Source of the DNA: an uncultured Bacteroidota bacterium
Lineage (GTDB): Bacteria; Bacteroidota; Bacteroidia; Flavobacteriales; Flavobacteriaceae
NCBI GenBank assembly: GCA_913047695.1
Contig: CAJWUI010000007.1
Span: 62,001 to 126,000 of the forward strand
DNA length: 64,000 bases
Reading direction: 5' to 3'
Position 1 is the stretch's first letter. Every line of letters starts with the position of its first letter. The translations under genes and the position numbers were made by a program. Below, piece by piece: positions 56,501-63,619 of this stretch. Under the pieces are notes generated by a model. It made no database searches. It had not been told where the DNA came from and saw only the letters and a program-made list of their open reading frames with translations.

Positions 56501-58002
56501 ATACAATTCAGAACAACAATAAAAAAACATTATCTGGAGCCATAAACTTTTCTAAACTATACAATGCTTTTGGATTAAGGCCAAACAAAACTGAACTTTT
56601 AAAAAAGACAAATCAACTTAAAAGTAAAGATTCTATCAAAAAAAATCTTACGATTCGAAAAAGTTTAAACAGAGTAGTTGATGTACTAGCCACATTAAAA
56701 AGAATTCAGCTAAATTACAACGAAAATAATGGAACTATTCTTCCTGGTTATCTTCCAAGAGTAGGTTTTGCTGGTGGTATGCAACCTACCATTGGATTTA
56801 CAATAGGTAGTCAAGCTGATATTAGATATGAAGCAGCAAGAAAAGGATGGCTTACAGGATTTCCAAACTTTAATCAGCTATTCACTCAAATCAGATCAAA
56901 TAAATTTTTAGCAACTGCTCAAATGGTCCCCTTCAAAGGATTGATTGTAGACCTAAATGCGGAAAGAGATTTTGCTGAAAATAAGATAGAAAACTTTAGT
57001 ATAAATAATCTACAATATTTCCCGAAAAACTCAAATATTTCTGGGAATTTTGGAATATCAACAATTATTATTAAAACAGCCTTCAATCGTTCAGATGGAC
57101 TTGGGAGTAAAACATTTGAAAAATTTAGAGAATACAGAACTATAATAGCAGGACGTCTTAGTGAAAAAAATGATCTTCCAGAATTGAAAAATGAAATAGA
57201 TGGATATCCCTTTGGATATGGTAAAAACCAGCAATCTGTATTGCTACACTCTTTTATAGCTGCTTATTCAGGTATTGATCCTTACAAAATAAATTTAAAC
57301 CCAATAAGAAACGCCCCTCTACCCAATTGGAACTTAAAATTAACAGCTCTTTCAGAAATCAAGGGGTTGTCAAAAATTTTTAATCGTTTTTCAATTAATC
57401 ATGCTTACAGAGCTAGTTACACATTAAATAACTTTCAGACAAATTTTGATTATGATTCAACCATTCCTTTTCAAACTGATAAATTGGGAAATTATATACC
57501 TGAGAGACTTTATTCTAATATTAATTTAGTAGAACAATTTAACCCTTTAGCTAGGATTGATATGGAATTTAAAAATTCAATAAAAGTCTTAGCAGAATTT
57601 AGAAAAGAACGTGCAATTTCCTTGAGCCTTGATAATAATCTAATCACCGAGACTCTTGGAGATGAATATATAGTTGGGCTTGGATATAGAGTGAAAGATG
57701 TGAGATTTAGAACAAATATTAGCGGAAGAAGAGTGATTTTAAATGGTGATTTAAATATAAAAGTCGATGTTTCCTATCGAAATAATTTGACACTACTTAA
57801 AAACCTTGAATATGATAATAATCAAGTGACTGCAGGACAAAAACTTATGGCAATAAAAGTAACTGCTGATTATGCACTTACAAAAAATCTTACGGCCTTA
57901 TTTTTTTATGATCACAATTTTTCCGAGTTTGCTATTTCAACTGCATTTCCTCAAACTAGTATTCGATCTGGATTTACAATTCGTTATAACTTTGGAAATT
58001 AA
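50569..58002 (+). CDS. sprA: Cell-surface/type IX secretion translocon protein SprA
   Basis: The protein has 2477 residues, the usual giant size of SprA, the outer-membrane pore of the type IX secretion system. The start is TTG 50569, 4 bp after ruvA; the only other early start, ATG 50632, would cut into the signal peptide (IIIFIMMMLASRTVFGQ). Landmarks are the IDIKPQGSIGVDLGYRYQRSDN barrel start, the RGEVASINANDPRNTRLNGETNVYIDDFEGAQ segment, GYGTSIRFMR-like LRSIRFMRMLLSGF, and the C-terminal SGFTIRYNFGN strand. It is placed after maeB-ruvA and before gcvH, a familiar flavobacterial order. Confidence 0.97.
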   Translation: MIGISENVVFKTSKNFIIIFIMMMLASRTVFGQKAAEVGSIIELKPSNIERLYTYDPVSNLYILTEEIGGFPISTPMVMTVAEYESFILKEQMSRYFKEKIQALSGYGSDIEDAQKNLLPELYVNNEFFETIFGSNTIDIKPQGSIGVDLGYRYQRSDNPIASVINRRSPGFDFDQRISLSLLGNIGERLQITANYDTESTFDFQNLVKIEFNPPNLSELTEIIPGKLGTNISNIEKGISTINESVNNIGRTIGNEEETISNSKNSLNKVRQKIENLKNNVKQLPNNSELVGNRVSEYLRGKITEDAIIQNIDIGNVNMPINSNLIQGAQSLFGVRTDLKFGNTTISGVFSEQRSQSQNIVSQGGGRLQEFNFFALDYEEDRHFFISQYFRDNYDQFLANFPYINSPVQITRIEVWVTNRGYQTQNVRNIIALQDLGEPNPDNTKLDDNYLDFINSSNPFAPPDNSVNKLDPDEIGFSGVLNTKIRDIATVNDAFEKINANEGFDYAVLESARKLSSQEYTFHPQLGYISLNQRLSNDEVLGVAFQFTHLGKTYQVGEFANGDIPGTSVIQLNQNFVQGQNQQEQIQTNSLIVKMLKSSLTDVRQPVWNLMMKNIYNTGAFQLSEEDFRLNILYSDPSPINYLTPVDKSIWPEDLDNEILLNTLELDKLNAYQDLVPSGDGFFDFLPGITVDPRFGRIIFTKVEPFGEFLFSLLDNPSSAKENYKIDNTFNANQKKYVFKEMYTLTKAAALEFTEKNKFQLKGRYKSEGGDGINIGAFNIPRGSVRVTAGGRILQEGLDYTVNYEIGRVKILDEGLKASNIPIDISVENNSFFNQQNKRFSGINLKHRLTDNFYVGGTLINLSENPLTQKANYGTEPVNNTMKGLNTNFSTELPFLTRLVNKWPTIRTRIPSQISFRGEVASINANDPRNTRLNGETNVYIDDFEGAQTNIDVKGFNAWNLSSVPIEGVLGSSHQGLESGYGRSKLAWYSIDQIFYSRQPPGINNDDISSNETRSISINELFPEQDLVQGMISRLPTLDLAYYPKEKGPYNNAELSQFLLDPKKNWAGITRTLNATNFEQSNVEFIEFWLLDTFSDNISEDDELGELIFHLGNISEDILRDGRKQFENGLPSDSEITPTYETPWGRVPATQSLVYAFNSNPEDRILQDVGLDGLSDQEESEIFTNGPINDPAGDNYEYYLQVEGSILERYKNYNGFENNTPIEFSDNDRGNTTEPDTEDINRDQSMNTIDSYFEYHVPIFKTMQVGNHPFITDVRENVEVRAPNGDQYTTRWIQFKVPIQKSYYENTSFNSYFGAVNEINDLRSIRFMRMLLSGFSEEIVFRFGTLDLVRGDWRRYNKALNEDIIANENTTVDISTVNILENENRIPINYVLPPEIQREQINNNNTIIRQNEQSLAMRIFNLKPMDSRGIFKTVDYDMRQYSKLRMFLHAESLPGNEPLPGLKSEDEYDKRLVAFIRLGTDYQDNFYQIEIPLKPSDYDENVSNSLTSEEVWIPDSNSIEVSIELLSKLKAKALQKLGLGETLYFDEELNEIFEFTPISSLPGQKKYKLAIKGNPSLGNIRTLMIGLKNPSVKLGEDLSGEVWFNELRISGIDNQEGWAAIGALDANLADFANFSANGRYSSIGFGSIDQTPNQRTREELLQYDFISNLNLGLLAPSKWGLQIPLSFASGETFITPKYDPFYQDLKLEDRLETSERRSQRDSIRDQAIDYTNRKSVSLIGVRKRSSGQGIQRFYSPENFDFSYAYNKLEHRDFEIESQEEINLLLGANYVHSFNTKTIEPFKNVKFFNRKRYWRWLQQLNFNLLPNSLEGSANVNRILNNQKFRQVYLEGTDASLQRSLPNLQQRNFLFDYNYSLSHNITRSLRFNFNATTSSIIRNNPENFQNDNDNILWKNILNTGEPNTHFQSLALNYKLPFQYLPFLSFIDATYSYVGNFNWQRGSEALAEVKSEDGSSLGIVNTIQNNNKKTLSGAINFSKLYNAFGLRPNKTELLKKTNQLKSKDSIKKNLTIRKSLNRVVDVLATLKRIQLNYNENNGTILPGYLPRVGFAGGMQPTIGFTIGSQADIRYEAARKGWLTGFPNFNQLFTQIRSNKFLATAQMVPFKGLIVDLNAERDFAENKIENFSINNLQYFPKNSNISGNFGISTIIIKTAFNRSDGLGSKTFEKFREYRTIIAGRLSEKNDLPELKNEIDGYPFGYGKNQQSVLLHSFIAAYSGIDPYKINLNPIRNAPLPNWNLKLTALSEIKGLSKIFNRFSINHAYRASYTLNNFQTNFDYDSTIPFQTDKLGNYIPERLYSNINLVEQFNPLARIDMEFKNSIKVLAEFRKERAISLSLDNNLITETLGDEYIVGLGYRVKDVRFRTNISGRRVILNGDLNIKVDVSYRNNLTLLKNLEYDNNQVTAGQKLMAIKVTADYALTKNLTALFFYDHNFSEFAISTAFPQTSIRSGFTIRYNFGN

Positions 58003-58046
58003 TAATATTTTTGATTAAGGAAATGTTTTAAATTTGTCAAAAAAAA

Positions 58047-58430
58047 ATGAATATTCCAGCTGACATAAAATACACTAAAGACCATGAGTGGATAAAATTT
58101 GAGGGTGAGATTGCTACAGTCGGAATTACTGATTTTGCCCAAGGCGAACTTGGAGATATAGTTTATGTTGAAATAGATACACTTAATTCTAAGCTTGACT
58201 TCGAAGAAGTTTTTGGTTCTGTAGAAGCAGTAAAAACAGTTTCAGATTTATTTATGCCTGTCACAGGGGAAATAATTGAAATCAATGAACTTTTGGAAGA
58301 TACACCTGAAATAGTTAATGAGGATCCCTATGGAGAAGGCTGGATGGTTAAAATACGTTGTAGTGATTTGAAACAATCTAAAAACCTTCTTGATCATAAA
58401 TCTTACTATACATTACTCAAAAACGGATAA
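58047..58430 (+). CDS. gcvH: Glycine cleavage system H protein
   Basis: The protein has 127 residues. The lipoyl-attachment lysine is K63 in FGSVEAVKTVSDLFMPVTGEI. YTKDHEWIKFEGEIATVGIT at the N-terminus and LLEDTPEIVNEDPYGEGWMVKI downstream are typical. It shuttles the aminomethyl group between the P, T and L proteins of glycine cleavage; none of those is in this window. No VanZ-type gene, often found between gcvH and tonB in related genomes, is present. Confidence 0.97.
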   Translation: MNIPADIKYTKDHEWIKFEGEIATVGITDFAQGELGDIVYVEIDTLNSKLDFEEVFGSVEAVKTVSDLFMPVTGEIIEINELLEDTPEIVNEDPYGEGWMVKIRCSDLKQSKNLLDHKSYYTLLKNG

Positions 58431-58495
58431 AATTTAGGGCTTTGTTAATAATGTTTACTTAAAGGACTTATTATTAATTGAGAAATGGCTGTTTT

Positions 58496-58530
58496 TTGTA
58501 TATTTTTTTTAGATTAGCTCTTTAAATTTG
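58496..58530 (+). promoter_or_regulatory. Candidate promoter of the tonB-like gene
   Basis: TAAATTTG at 58523-58530 is a full match to the -7 element and ends 7 nt before the ATG at 58538. The nearest TTG (58496-58498) is 24 nt upstream, rather longer than the usual spacing. Confidence 0.4.
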
Positions 58531-58537
58531 TTTGACA

Positions 58538-59242
58538 ATGCAGCCAAAAAAAAATGAAAAGGTAGATTTAACAAAAAACAGCAGCTTATACTTTGCGATT
58601 GGCCTGTCGTTTGTTTTATTAGTTACATGGCAAACTATTGAGTGGAAAACTTACAAAAAGACTTATGATTATGAGGCTTTAAATGTAGATAATGATGATG
58701 ATGAAGAAATTCCAATTACTGAGCAAATTAAAACACCACCACCACCACCACCACCACCACCACCAGCACCTGAAATAATTGAAATTGTCGAAGATGAAGA
58801 GGAGGTTGAGGAGACTGTAATTGAGTCAACCGAAACAGATGAAGAAGAAATCGTTGAAATAGTGGAAGTGGAGGAAGAAGAGGTTGACATAGACGTACCT
58901 TTTGCCGTTATCGAGGATGTTCCAATTTTCCCAGGTTGTGAAAGAGTTAAAAAATCAGAGAGACGTAACTGTTTTCAAGAAAAAATGAATAAGCATATCA
59001 GGAAAAACTTCCGCTACCCTGAAATTGCCCAAGAAATGGGCATACAAGGGCGAGTATATGTAAACTTTATAATATCTAAAGATGGAAGTATAACTAATAT
59101 TAGAATGCGAGGCCCAGATAAAAATTTGGAAAAAGAAGCTGAGCGGATAATTTCAAAACTTCCATCTATGATTCCGGGCAAACAAAGGGGACGTCCTGTT
59201 AGAGTTCCTTTTAGTATACCTATTACTTTTAGACTGCAATAA
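58538..59242 (+). CDS. TonB-family energy transducer
   Basis: The protein has 234 residues from ATG 58538; a TTG two codons upstream is less likely. A single N-terminal helix (about 18-36) is followed by a run of 10 prolines encoded by an (ACC)10 tract (58735-58764), then a Glu/Val-rich acidic linker. The TonB C-terminal domain follows (RYPEIAQEMGIQGRVYVNFIISKDGSI to the end). It should transmit proton-motive energy to receptors such as the SusC protein in this window. ExbB and ExbD are not nearby. Confidence 0.93.
   Translation: MQPKKNEKVDLTKNSSLYFAIGLSFVLLVTWQTIEWKTYKKTYDYEALNVDNDDDEEIPITEQIKTPPPPPPPPPPAPEIIEIVEDEEEVEETVIESTETDEEEIVEIVEVEEEEVDIDVPFAVIEDVPIFPGCERVKKSERRNCFQEKMNKHIRKNFRYPEIAQEMGIQGRVYVNFIISKDGSITNIRMRGPDKNLEKEAERIISKLPSMIPGKQRGRPVRVPFSIPITFRLQ
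58735..58764 (+). repeat. (ACC)10 trinucleotide repeat
   Basis: Ten perfect ACC units encode the polyproline spacer of the TonB protein. Changes in copy number would lengthen or shorten the spacer without shifting the frame. Confidence 0.9.
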
Positions 59243-59263
59243 AATTTATCTGGGGATAAATCA

Positions 59264-59294
59264 TTGCTCAATGACTTATTCTACACTATATTTG
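59264..59294 (+). promoter_or_regulatory. Bacteroidetes-type promoter of the second oxidase operon
   Basis: TTG at 59264-59266, 20 nt, and TATATTTG at 59287-59294 match the -33/-7 pattern exactly. The cyoE ATG lies 22 nt beyond the -7 box, giving a short leader. Confidence 0.7.
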
Positions 59295-59315
59295 CTTGTT
59301 GAATGATGACGTCTG

Positions 59316-60218
59316 ATGCCTTTTTACAAAACCATTTCAGTAAACACACGATACCAAAACTTAATTGATTTTTCCCAGCTTACAAAATTTAGACTGTCAA
59401 TTTCAATAGTCTTGTCTTCAATTGCTGGTTATTTTTTAGCTGTTGAGGAAATTAACTATTATTCCTTGGCTTTACTTATAGTAGGAGGTTTTTCTATGGT
59501 TGGAGCCTCAAATGTTTTTAACCAAATATTTGAAAAAGACTTAGACAAGAAAATGTTAAGGACTCAAAATAGGCCTCTTCCAGATAAGAGAATTCGACCT
59601 AAGACTGCAATGTATATAGGAGTAATTTTAACACTGATCGGAGTTGTTTGTCTTTATTTAATAAACTTAAAAACTGCTTTTTTTGCAAGCATCTCCACAT
59701 TTTTATATGCATGCTTATACACTCCACTCAAACAAAAAACGCCATTATCAGTTTTTGTGGGCGCTTTCCCAGGGGCCATACCATTTATGCTAGGCTGGGT
59801 AGCTGCAACTAATAAATTTGGAATTGAACCTGGGCTATTATTTATGTTACAGTTTTTTTGGCAATTTCCCCATTTTTGGGCAATAGGTTGGCTCATGCAT
59901 GATCAGTATGAATCTGCAGGTTTTAAAATGTTACCTTCTGGATCAAAAGATCAAAGTACAGCTTTCCAAGTTGTCTTTTATACACTATGGACAATATTAA
60001 TTTCACTTATACCTTCATTCAAATTTACTGGTATGCTTTACTTAACCCAAGTAGCCTCGCTACTTATATTACTATTAGGAATAATGTTTTTCTATTTTGC
60101 TATAAATTTGATGTTGTCAAAAACTGATAAATCGGCAAGACTTTTAATCAAATCAAGTATTATTTATATAACAGGGGTGCAAATTGTTTATGTGTTAGAT
60201 AAATTATTATTTCAATGA
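59316..60218 (+). CDS. cyoE: Protoheme IX farnesyltransferase (heme O synthase)
   Basis: The protein has 300 residues and about eight transmembrane helices. The UbiA-family motif is ASNVFNQIFEKDLDKKMLRT (about 64-83), followed by QNRPLP. It adds the farnesyl tail to haem B, giving haem O, the precursor of the haem A in the CoxA enzyme. Two upstream ATGs (59303, 59306) are out of frame. Its TGA overlaps the ATG of the next gene. No CtaA (haem A synthase) is in this window. Confidence 0.96.
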   Translation: MPFYKTISVNTRYQNLIDFSQLTKFRLSISIVLSSIAGYFLAVEEINYYSLALLIVGGFSMVGASNVFNQIFEKDLDKKMLRTQNRPLPDKRIRPKTAMYIGVILTLIGVVCLYLINLKTAFFASISTFLYACLYTPLKQKTPLSVFVGAFPGAIPFMLGWVAATNKFGIEPGLLFMLQFFWQFPHFWAIGWLMHDQYESAGFKMLPSGSKDQSTAFQVVFYTLWTILISLIPSFKFTGMLYLTQVASLLILLLGIMFFYFAINLMLSKTDKSARLLIKSSIIYITGVQIVYVLDKLLFQ

Positions 60219-60790
60219 GTAATAACGAAATATTATTAAAGTCTAAAAAAGCAAAAAAAATGATGCTTTGGCTTGGTATGATAAGTATCAGTATGACTTT
60301 CGCTGGTCTCACAAGTGCATATGTTGTGAGTAGCTCTAGGGCAGACTGGATACAACAAATTGATTTGCCTTTTGATTTCACTATCAGTTCTCTGATAATT
60401 ATTCTAAGTAGTTTTACTTTTTATTTAGCATTTAAAATGCTAAAAATGAAAAATTTGAAAATAACCCAATTGTTGCTTAGTGTAACCCTATTATTAGCGT
60501 TGGCATTTGTTTATTTTCAAATACAAGGTTTTAATGGGATAATAGAAAAGGGATATTATTTCACAGGACCTGAAAGTTCAATTACGACATCTTACTTGTA
60601 TATATTAGTTTTGTTACATATGGCACACCTTGGCGCAGGGATTATAATTATTTTATATGTTTTGCTTAATAGTTTTAAGGGGCTTTATTTTAATGGGAAT
60701 ACATTAGGATTTGAACTGGCCTTAACTTTTTGGCATTTTCTTGATATACTGTGGCTATATTTATATTTATTCGTTTCATTCTATGGTTAA
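60215..60790 (+). CDS. Cytochrome oxidase subunit III, short form
   Basis: The protein has 191 residues with five transmembrane helices. It resembles a heme-copper oxidase subunit III: MLWLGMISISMTFAGLTSAYVV at the first helix, LHMAHLGAGIIIILYV, and a C-terminal ALTFWHFLDILWLYLYLF. It overlaps cyoE by 4 nt and is followed after 36 bp by a longer subunit III. Tandem subunit III genes of this kind occur in flavobacterial oxidase operons. Both probably join the CoxBA core encoded upstream. Confidence 0.9.
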   Translation: MSNNEILLKSKKAKKMMLWLGMISISMTFAGLTSAYVVSSSRADWIQQIDLPFDFTISSLIIILSSFTFYLAFKMLKMKNLKITQLLLSVTLLLALAFVYFQIQGFNGIIEKGYYFTGPESSITTSYLYILVLLHMAHLGAGIIIILYVLLNSFKGLYFNGNTLGFELALTFWHFLDILWLYLYLFVSFYG

Positions 60791-60826
60791 ATTTTATAAA
60801 TTTATATCGGATTTGACTTTAAACAT

Positions 60827-61807
60827 ATGGAAGTAACTACTAACACACAAGTCAACGAGAGAGAACTTTGGGGTGGTGGAGCTAAACCTTTTAGTGCAAG
60901 CTATGGGAAGATAATGATGTGGTTTTTCATTGTTTCAGATGCATTGACTTTTACTGGATTCCTAGTTTCTTATGGTTTTTCAAGATTTAAAAATATAAAC
61001 TCATGGCCGATTGCCGATGAGGTTTTCACACATTTCCCGTTTTTACACGGTATTGACGCTCCAATGTACTATGTTGCTTTAATGACATTTATTTTAATTT
61101 TTTCTTCTGTAACTATGGTACTTGCTGTTGACGCTGGCCATCACATGAATAAGTCTAAAGTTACTTTTTATATGTTATTGACTATAATTGGTGGAGCCAT
61201 TTTTGTGGGGTCCCAGGCCTGGGAATGGAAAAATTTTATAAAAGGTGAATATGGGGCTTTAGAAACAAAAGGAGGCCAAATACTCCAGTTCGTTAATTCA
61301 GAAAATGATAAACGTGTATCAATCCAAGACTTTGCAATTGGAATAGATTCAGAACGTGAAACACACAAGTCAAATATTGGACTTTGGTATCAGAATGAAA
61401 AAACACTTCCAAAAATTACCCTGGAAGAGGTTAAAAAGGGTTTTTTAGCTAATCCTAATCTTACGATAAGAACGGAACAGATTTCTGAAAATGGTCAAAA
61501 AACTTTGCTTTCAAGAGATGAAGCAATTTACAAGATAGATGATGCAATAGGAGTTGTTGAAGGGGCAAATTTGATACACAATGAGTATGGGAACAGATTA
61601 TTCGCTGACTTCTTTTTCTTTATAACTGGTTTTCATGGTTTTCATGTATTTTCAGGAGTCGTTATAAATATCATAATATTTTTTAATGTTATACTGGGAA
61701 CTTATGAGAAAAGAGGTCACTATGAAATGGTTGAGAAAGTAGGATTGTATTGGCATTTTGTAGACCTAGTATGGGTTTTTGTATTTACATTTTTCTATCT
61801 CGTTTAA
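60827..61807 (+). CDS. Cytochrome oxidase subunit III with a large soluble insertion
   Basis: The protein has 326 residues. Membrane segments at about 27-50, 80-101 and 113-133 are followed by a soluble insertion (about 138-258) with no obvious domain. The remaining helices end in VGLYWHFVDLVWVFVFTFFYLV, the usual subunit III end. H-rich FHGFHVFSGV lies in the fifth helix region. Without the insertion the size is normal for subunit III. It lies between the short subunit III and the subunit IV gene. Confidence 0.92.
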   Translation: MEVTTNTQVNERELWGGGAKPFSASYGKIMMWFFIVSDALTFTGFLVSYGFSRFKNINSWPIADEVFTHFPFLHGIDAPMYYVALMTFILIFSSVTMVLAVDAGHHMNKSKVTFYMLLTIIGGAIFVGSQAWEWKNFIKGEYGALETKGGQILQFVNSENDKRVSIQDFAIGIDSERETHKSNIGLWYQNEKTLPKITLEEVKKGFLANPNLTIRTEQISENGQKTLLSRDEAIYKIDDAIGVVEGANLIHNEYGNRLFADFFFFITGFHGFHVFSGVVINIIIFFNVILGTYEKRGHYEMVEKVGLYWHFVDLVWVFVFTFFYLV

Positions 61808-61817
61808 AATAATTATT

Positions 61818-62201
61818 ATGGCAGAAGGACAGCATAAACTAGCAATTTTTAGAGGGCTATTAAAATTTAAATCTAACCAACAAAAGATTTGGGGTGTTTT
61901 AATTTTTCTATCTATAGTTACAACTATTGAAGTAGGATTAGGAATATTAAAGCCAGAAATTCTTATGACAAGTTTTTTGAGAATGAAACTTCTTAACTGG
62001 ATTTTTATTTTACTAACAATCGTAAAAGCATATTATATTGCATGGGATTTTATGCATATTCGTGACGAACGAAGTGGTTTAAAAAATTCAATAGTCTTAC
62101 CATTAGTGATTTTGATTCCATATCTTATATTTATTCTTATACTGGAGGCAGATTATATTTTTGATGTTATGGATATTGGATTTGTTTCCTGGAATTTCTA
62201 A
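61818..62201 (+). CDS. Cytochrome c oxidase subunit IV family protein
   Basis: The protein has 127 residues from ATG 61818; the frame extends 13 codons upstream, but that region lies inside the preceding gene. Three hydrophobic helices follow a short N-terminus (IWGVLIFLSIVTTIEVGLGIL, LLNWIFILLTIVKAYYIAWDF with MHIRDER, and a C-terminal one). This is the pattern of the small oxidase subunit IV (CtaF/COX4-like) proteins. It is probably a structural subunit of the aa3 oxidase. Confidence 0.88.
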   Translation: MAEGQHKLAIFRGLLKFKSNQQKIWGVLIFLSIVTTIEVGLGILKPEILMTSFLRMKLLNWIFILLTIVKAYYIAWDFMHIRDERSGLKNSIVLPLVILIPYLIFILILEADYIFDVMDIGFVSWNF

Positions 62202-62267
62202 CATCGGATAATCTTTAAAATATAGTACAACTAATTATTACCATTAATTCATAGTGAGTATAAATTT

Positions 62268-62924
62268 ATGACTAAGGATTCAAATAAAAAGCTCGTTTTA
62301 GGGATACTGTTCATATTTCCACTATTAGTTTATTTGTTTTTTGCTTCTGGGAAGAACAACTTCGCAAAGCTTCCAATTCTAACTGAAAAAGTAAATGAAT
62401 TGCCTAAATGTTATTTAGGGGAAAAAATTAAATTAAAGAATAAGATTACAATTCTAGGTTACTGGGGTGGTGATTTAAAAAATAAAAAGGCAGAGGCACT
62501 TAATTTAAATGAAAAAATTTATAAAAGGTTTTACCAATTTGATGACTTTCAGTTTGTTTTTTTTGTAGACACTTTTCAAATTAAACAGGTTCAAGAATTG
62601 AAAAAAGAACTTGTTAAAGGAGTAGGGACTGATATTTCAAGGTGGAATTTTTTACATACGACTGCGGAAAGTATGAAAACTCATTTTAGCTCGCTAAAAA
62701 CTCCTTTTTTATTAGATGAATCAGGAAATACACCATATGTGTTCATTATTGATAAAGATTTGAGCCTAAGGGGAAGAAACGATGATGAAGATTCAGGGAC
62801 ATTATATGCTTTTGATGCTCGGTCTGTAGCACAAATAAATAAAAAAATGATTGATGATGTGAAGGTGATACTTGCTGAATATCGACTGGCACTTAAAATT
62901 TATAATTCGGAAAGAGAAAAATGA
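62268..62924 (+). CDS. Membrane-anchored SCO/thioredoxin-like protein without cysteine pair
   Basis: The protein has 218 residues. One N-terminal helix (about 9-26) anchors a soluble domain facing the periplasm. The pattern resembles a thioredoxin fold: KITILGYWGGD, then FQFVFFVDTF, and TPYVFIIDKDLSLRGRNDDED, which echoes LIDKKGFIRSRSDKYGN of the SCO protein encoded next. It has a single cysteine (ELPKCYLG), so it cannot hold copper or a disulfide as SCO does. Its gene overlaps the SCO gene by 4 nt. It may be an oxidase assembly partner; the function is not known. Confidence 0.7.
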   Translation: MTKDSNKKLVLGILFIFPLLVYLFFASGKNNFAKLPILTEKVNELPKCYLGEKIKLKNKITILGYWGGDLKNKKAEALNLNEKIYKRFYQFDDFQFVFFVDTFQIKQVQELKKELVKGVGTDISRWNFLHTTAESMKTHFSSLKTPFLLDESGNTPYVFIIDKDLSLRGRNDDEDSGTLYAFDARSVAQINKKMIDDVKVILAEYRLALKIYNSEREK

Positions 62925-63616
62925 AAAAGTTAAAAAGTGTTGGACTTTTTTTAATTATTATAATTTTTGGAATTTTATTTATTCCAAAAATTTTCAATAG
63001 AATTATTGATAATAAAGTAGTGGATAATAATCGATCAACTTCTGCATCACCCCTTCAATTCATTTTTTTAAATGGTGAGGCTAAAAAAGTCCCTGATTTT
63101 ATGTTTTTTAACCAAGACAGCTTAATTATATCAAATGAAGACTTTAAAGATAAAGTTTACGTTGTTGAATTTTTCTTCACATCATGCCCCACTATTTGTC
63201 CTATCATGAATAAAAACATGAAAAAAATTGAAAATAAGTTTGGAAGCAAAGAAAATTTTGGAATAGCATCTTTTACAGTTGATCCAACATATGACACCCC
63301 TAAAGTTTTGAAAAATTATGCGGAATCATATAATGTTTTTTCTCAAAATTGGCATTTTCTCACTGGTGATAAGGAAAGTATATATTCTCTTGCCAACGAA
63401 GGATTTAATATATTTGCGTCTGTAAACCCAAAAGTAGCAGGTGGTTTTGAACATCAAGGCTATTTTGCGTTGATTGATAAAAAAGGGTTTATCCGCTCAC
63501 GATCCGACAAATATGGTAATCCCATAGTATATTATATGGGAGTTTATAAAGAAAACGTAAAAGTTCAAGAGGTGGATTTACTTATTGAGGACATCGAAAA
63601 GTTATTAAAAGAATAG
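62921..63616 (+). CDS. SCO1/SenC-family copper chaperone for CuA assembly
   Basis: The protein has 231 residues. One membrane anchor (about 7-23) precedes the thioredoxin-like domain. The copper ligands C89 and C93 (FTSCPTICPIM) and H178 (FEHQGYFALID) are all present. It should deliver copper to the CuA site of CoxB. It starts inside the end of the preceding gene and is followed after 3 nt by the DUF420 gene. Confidence 0.94.
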   Translation: MKKLKSVGLFLIIIIFGILFIPKIFNRIIDNKVVDNNRSTSASPLQFIFLNGEAKKVPDFMFFNQDSLIISNEDFKDKVYVVEFFFTSCPTICPIMNKNMKKIENKFGSKENFGIASFTVDPTYDTPKVLKNYAESYNVFSQNWHFLTGDKESIYSLANEGFNIFASVNPKVAGGFEHQGYFALIDKKGFIRSRSDKYGNPIVYYMGVYKENVKVQEVDLLIEDIEKLLKE

Positions 63617-63619
63617 AAA

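Noticed and set aside
58735-58764. Phase-variation switch
   Set aside because: The ACC repeat changes length in whole codons, so it can alter the spacer but not switch the gene off.
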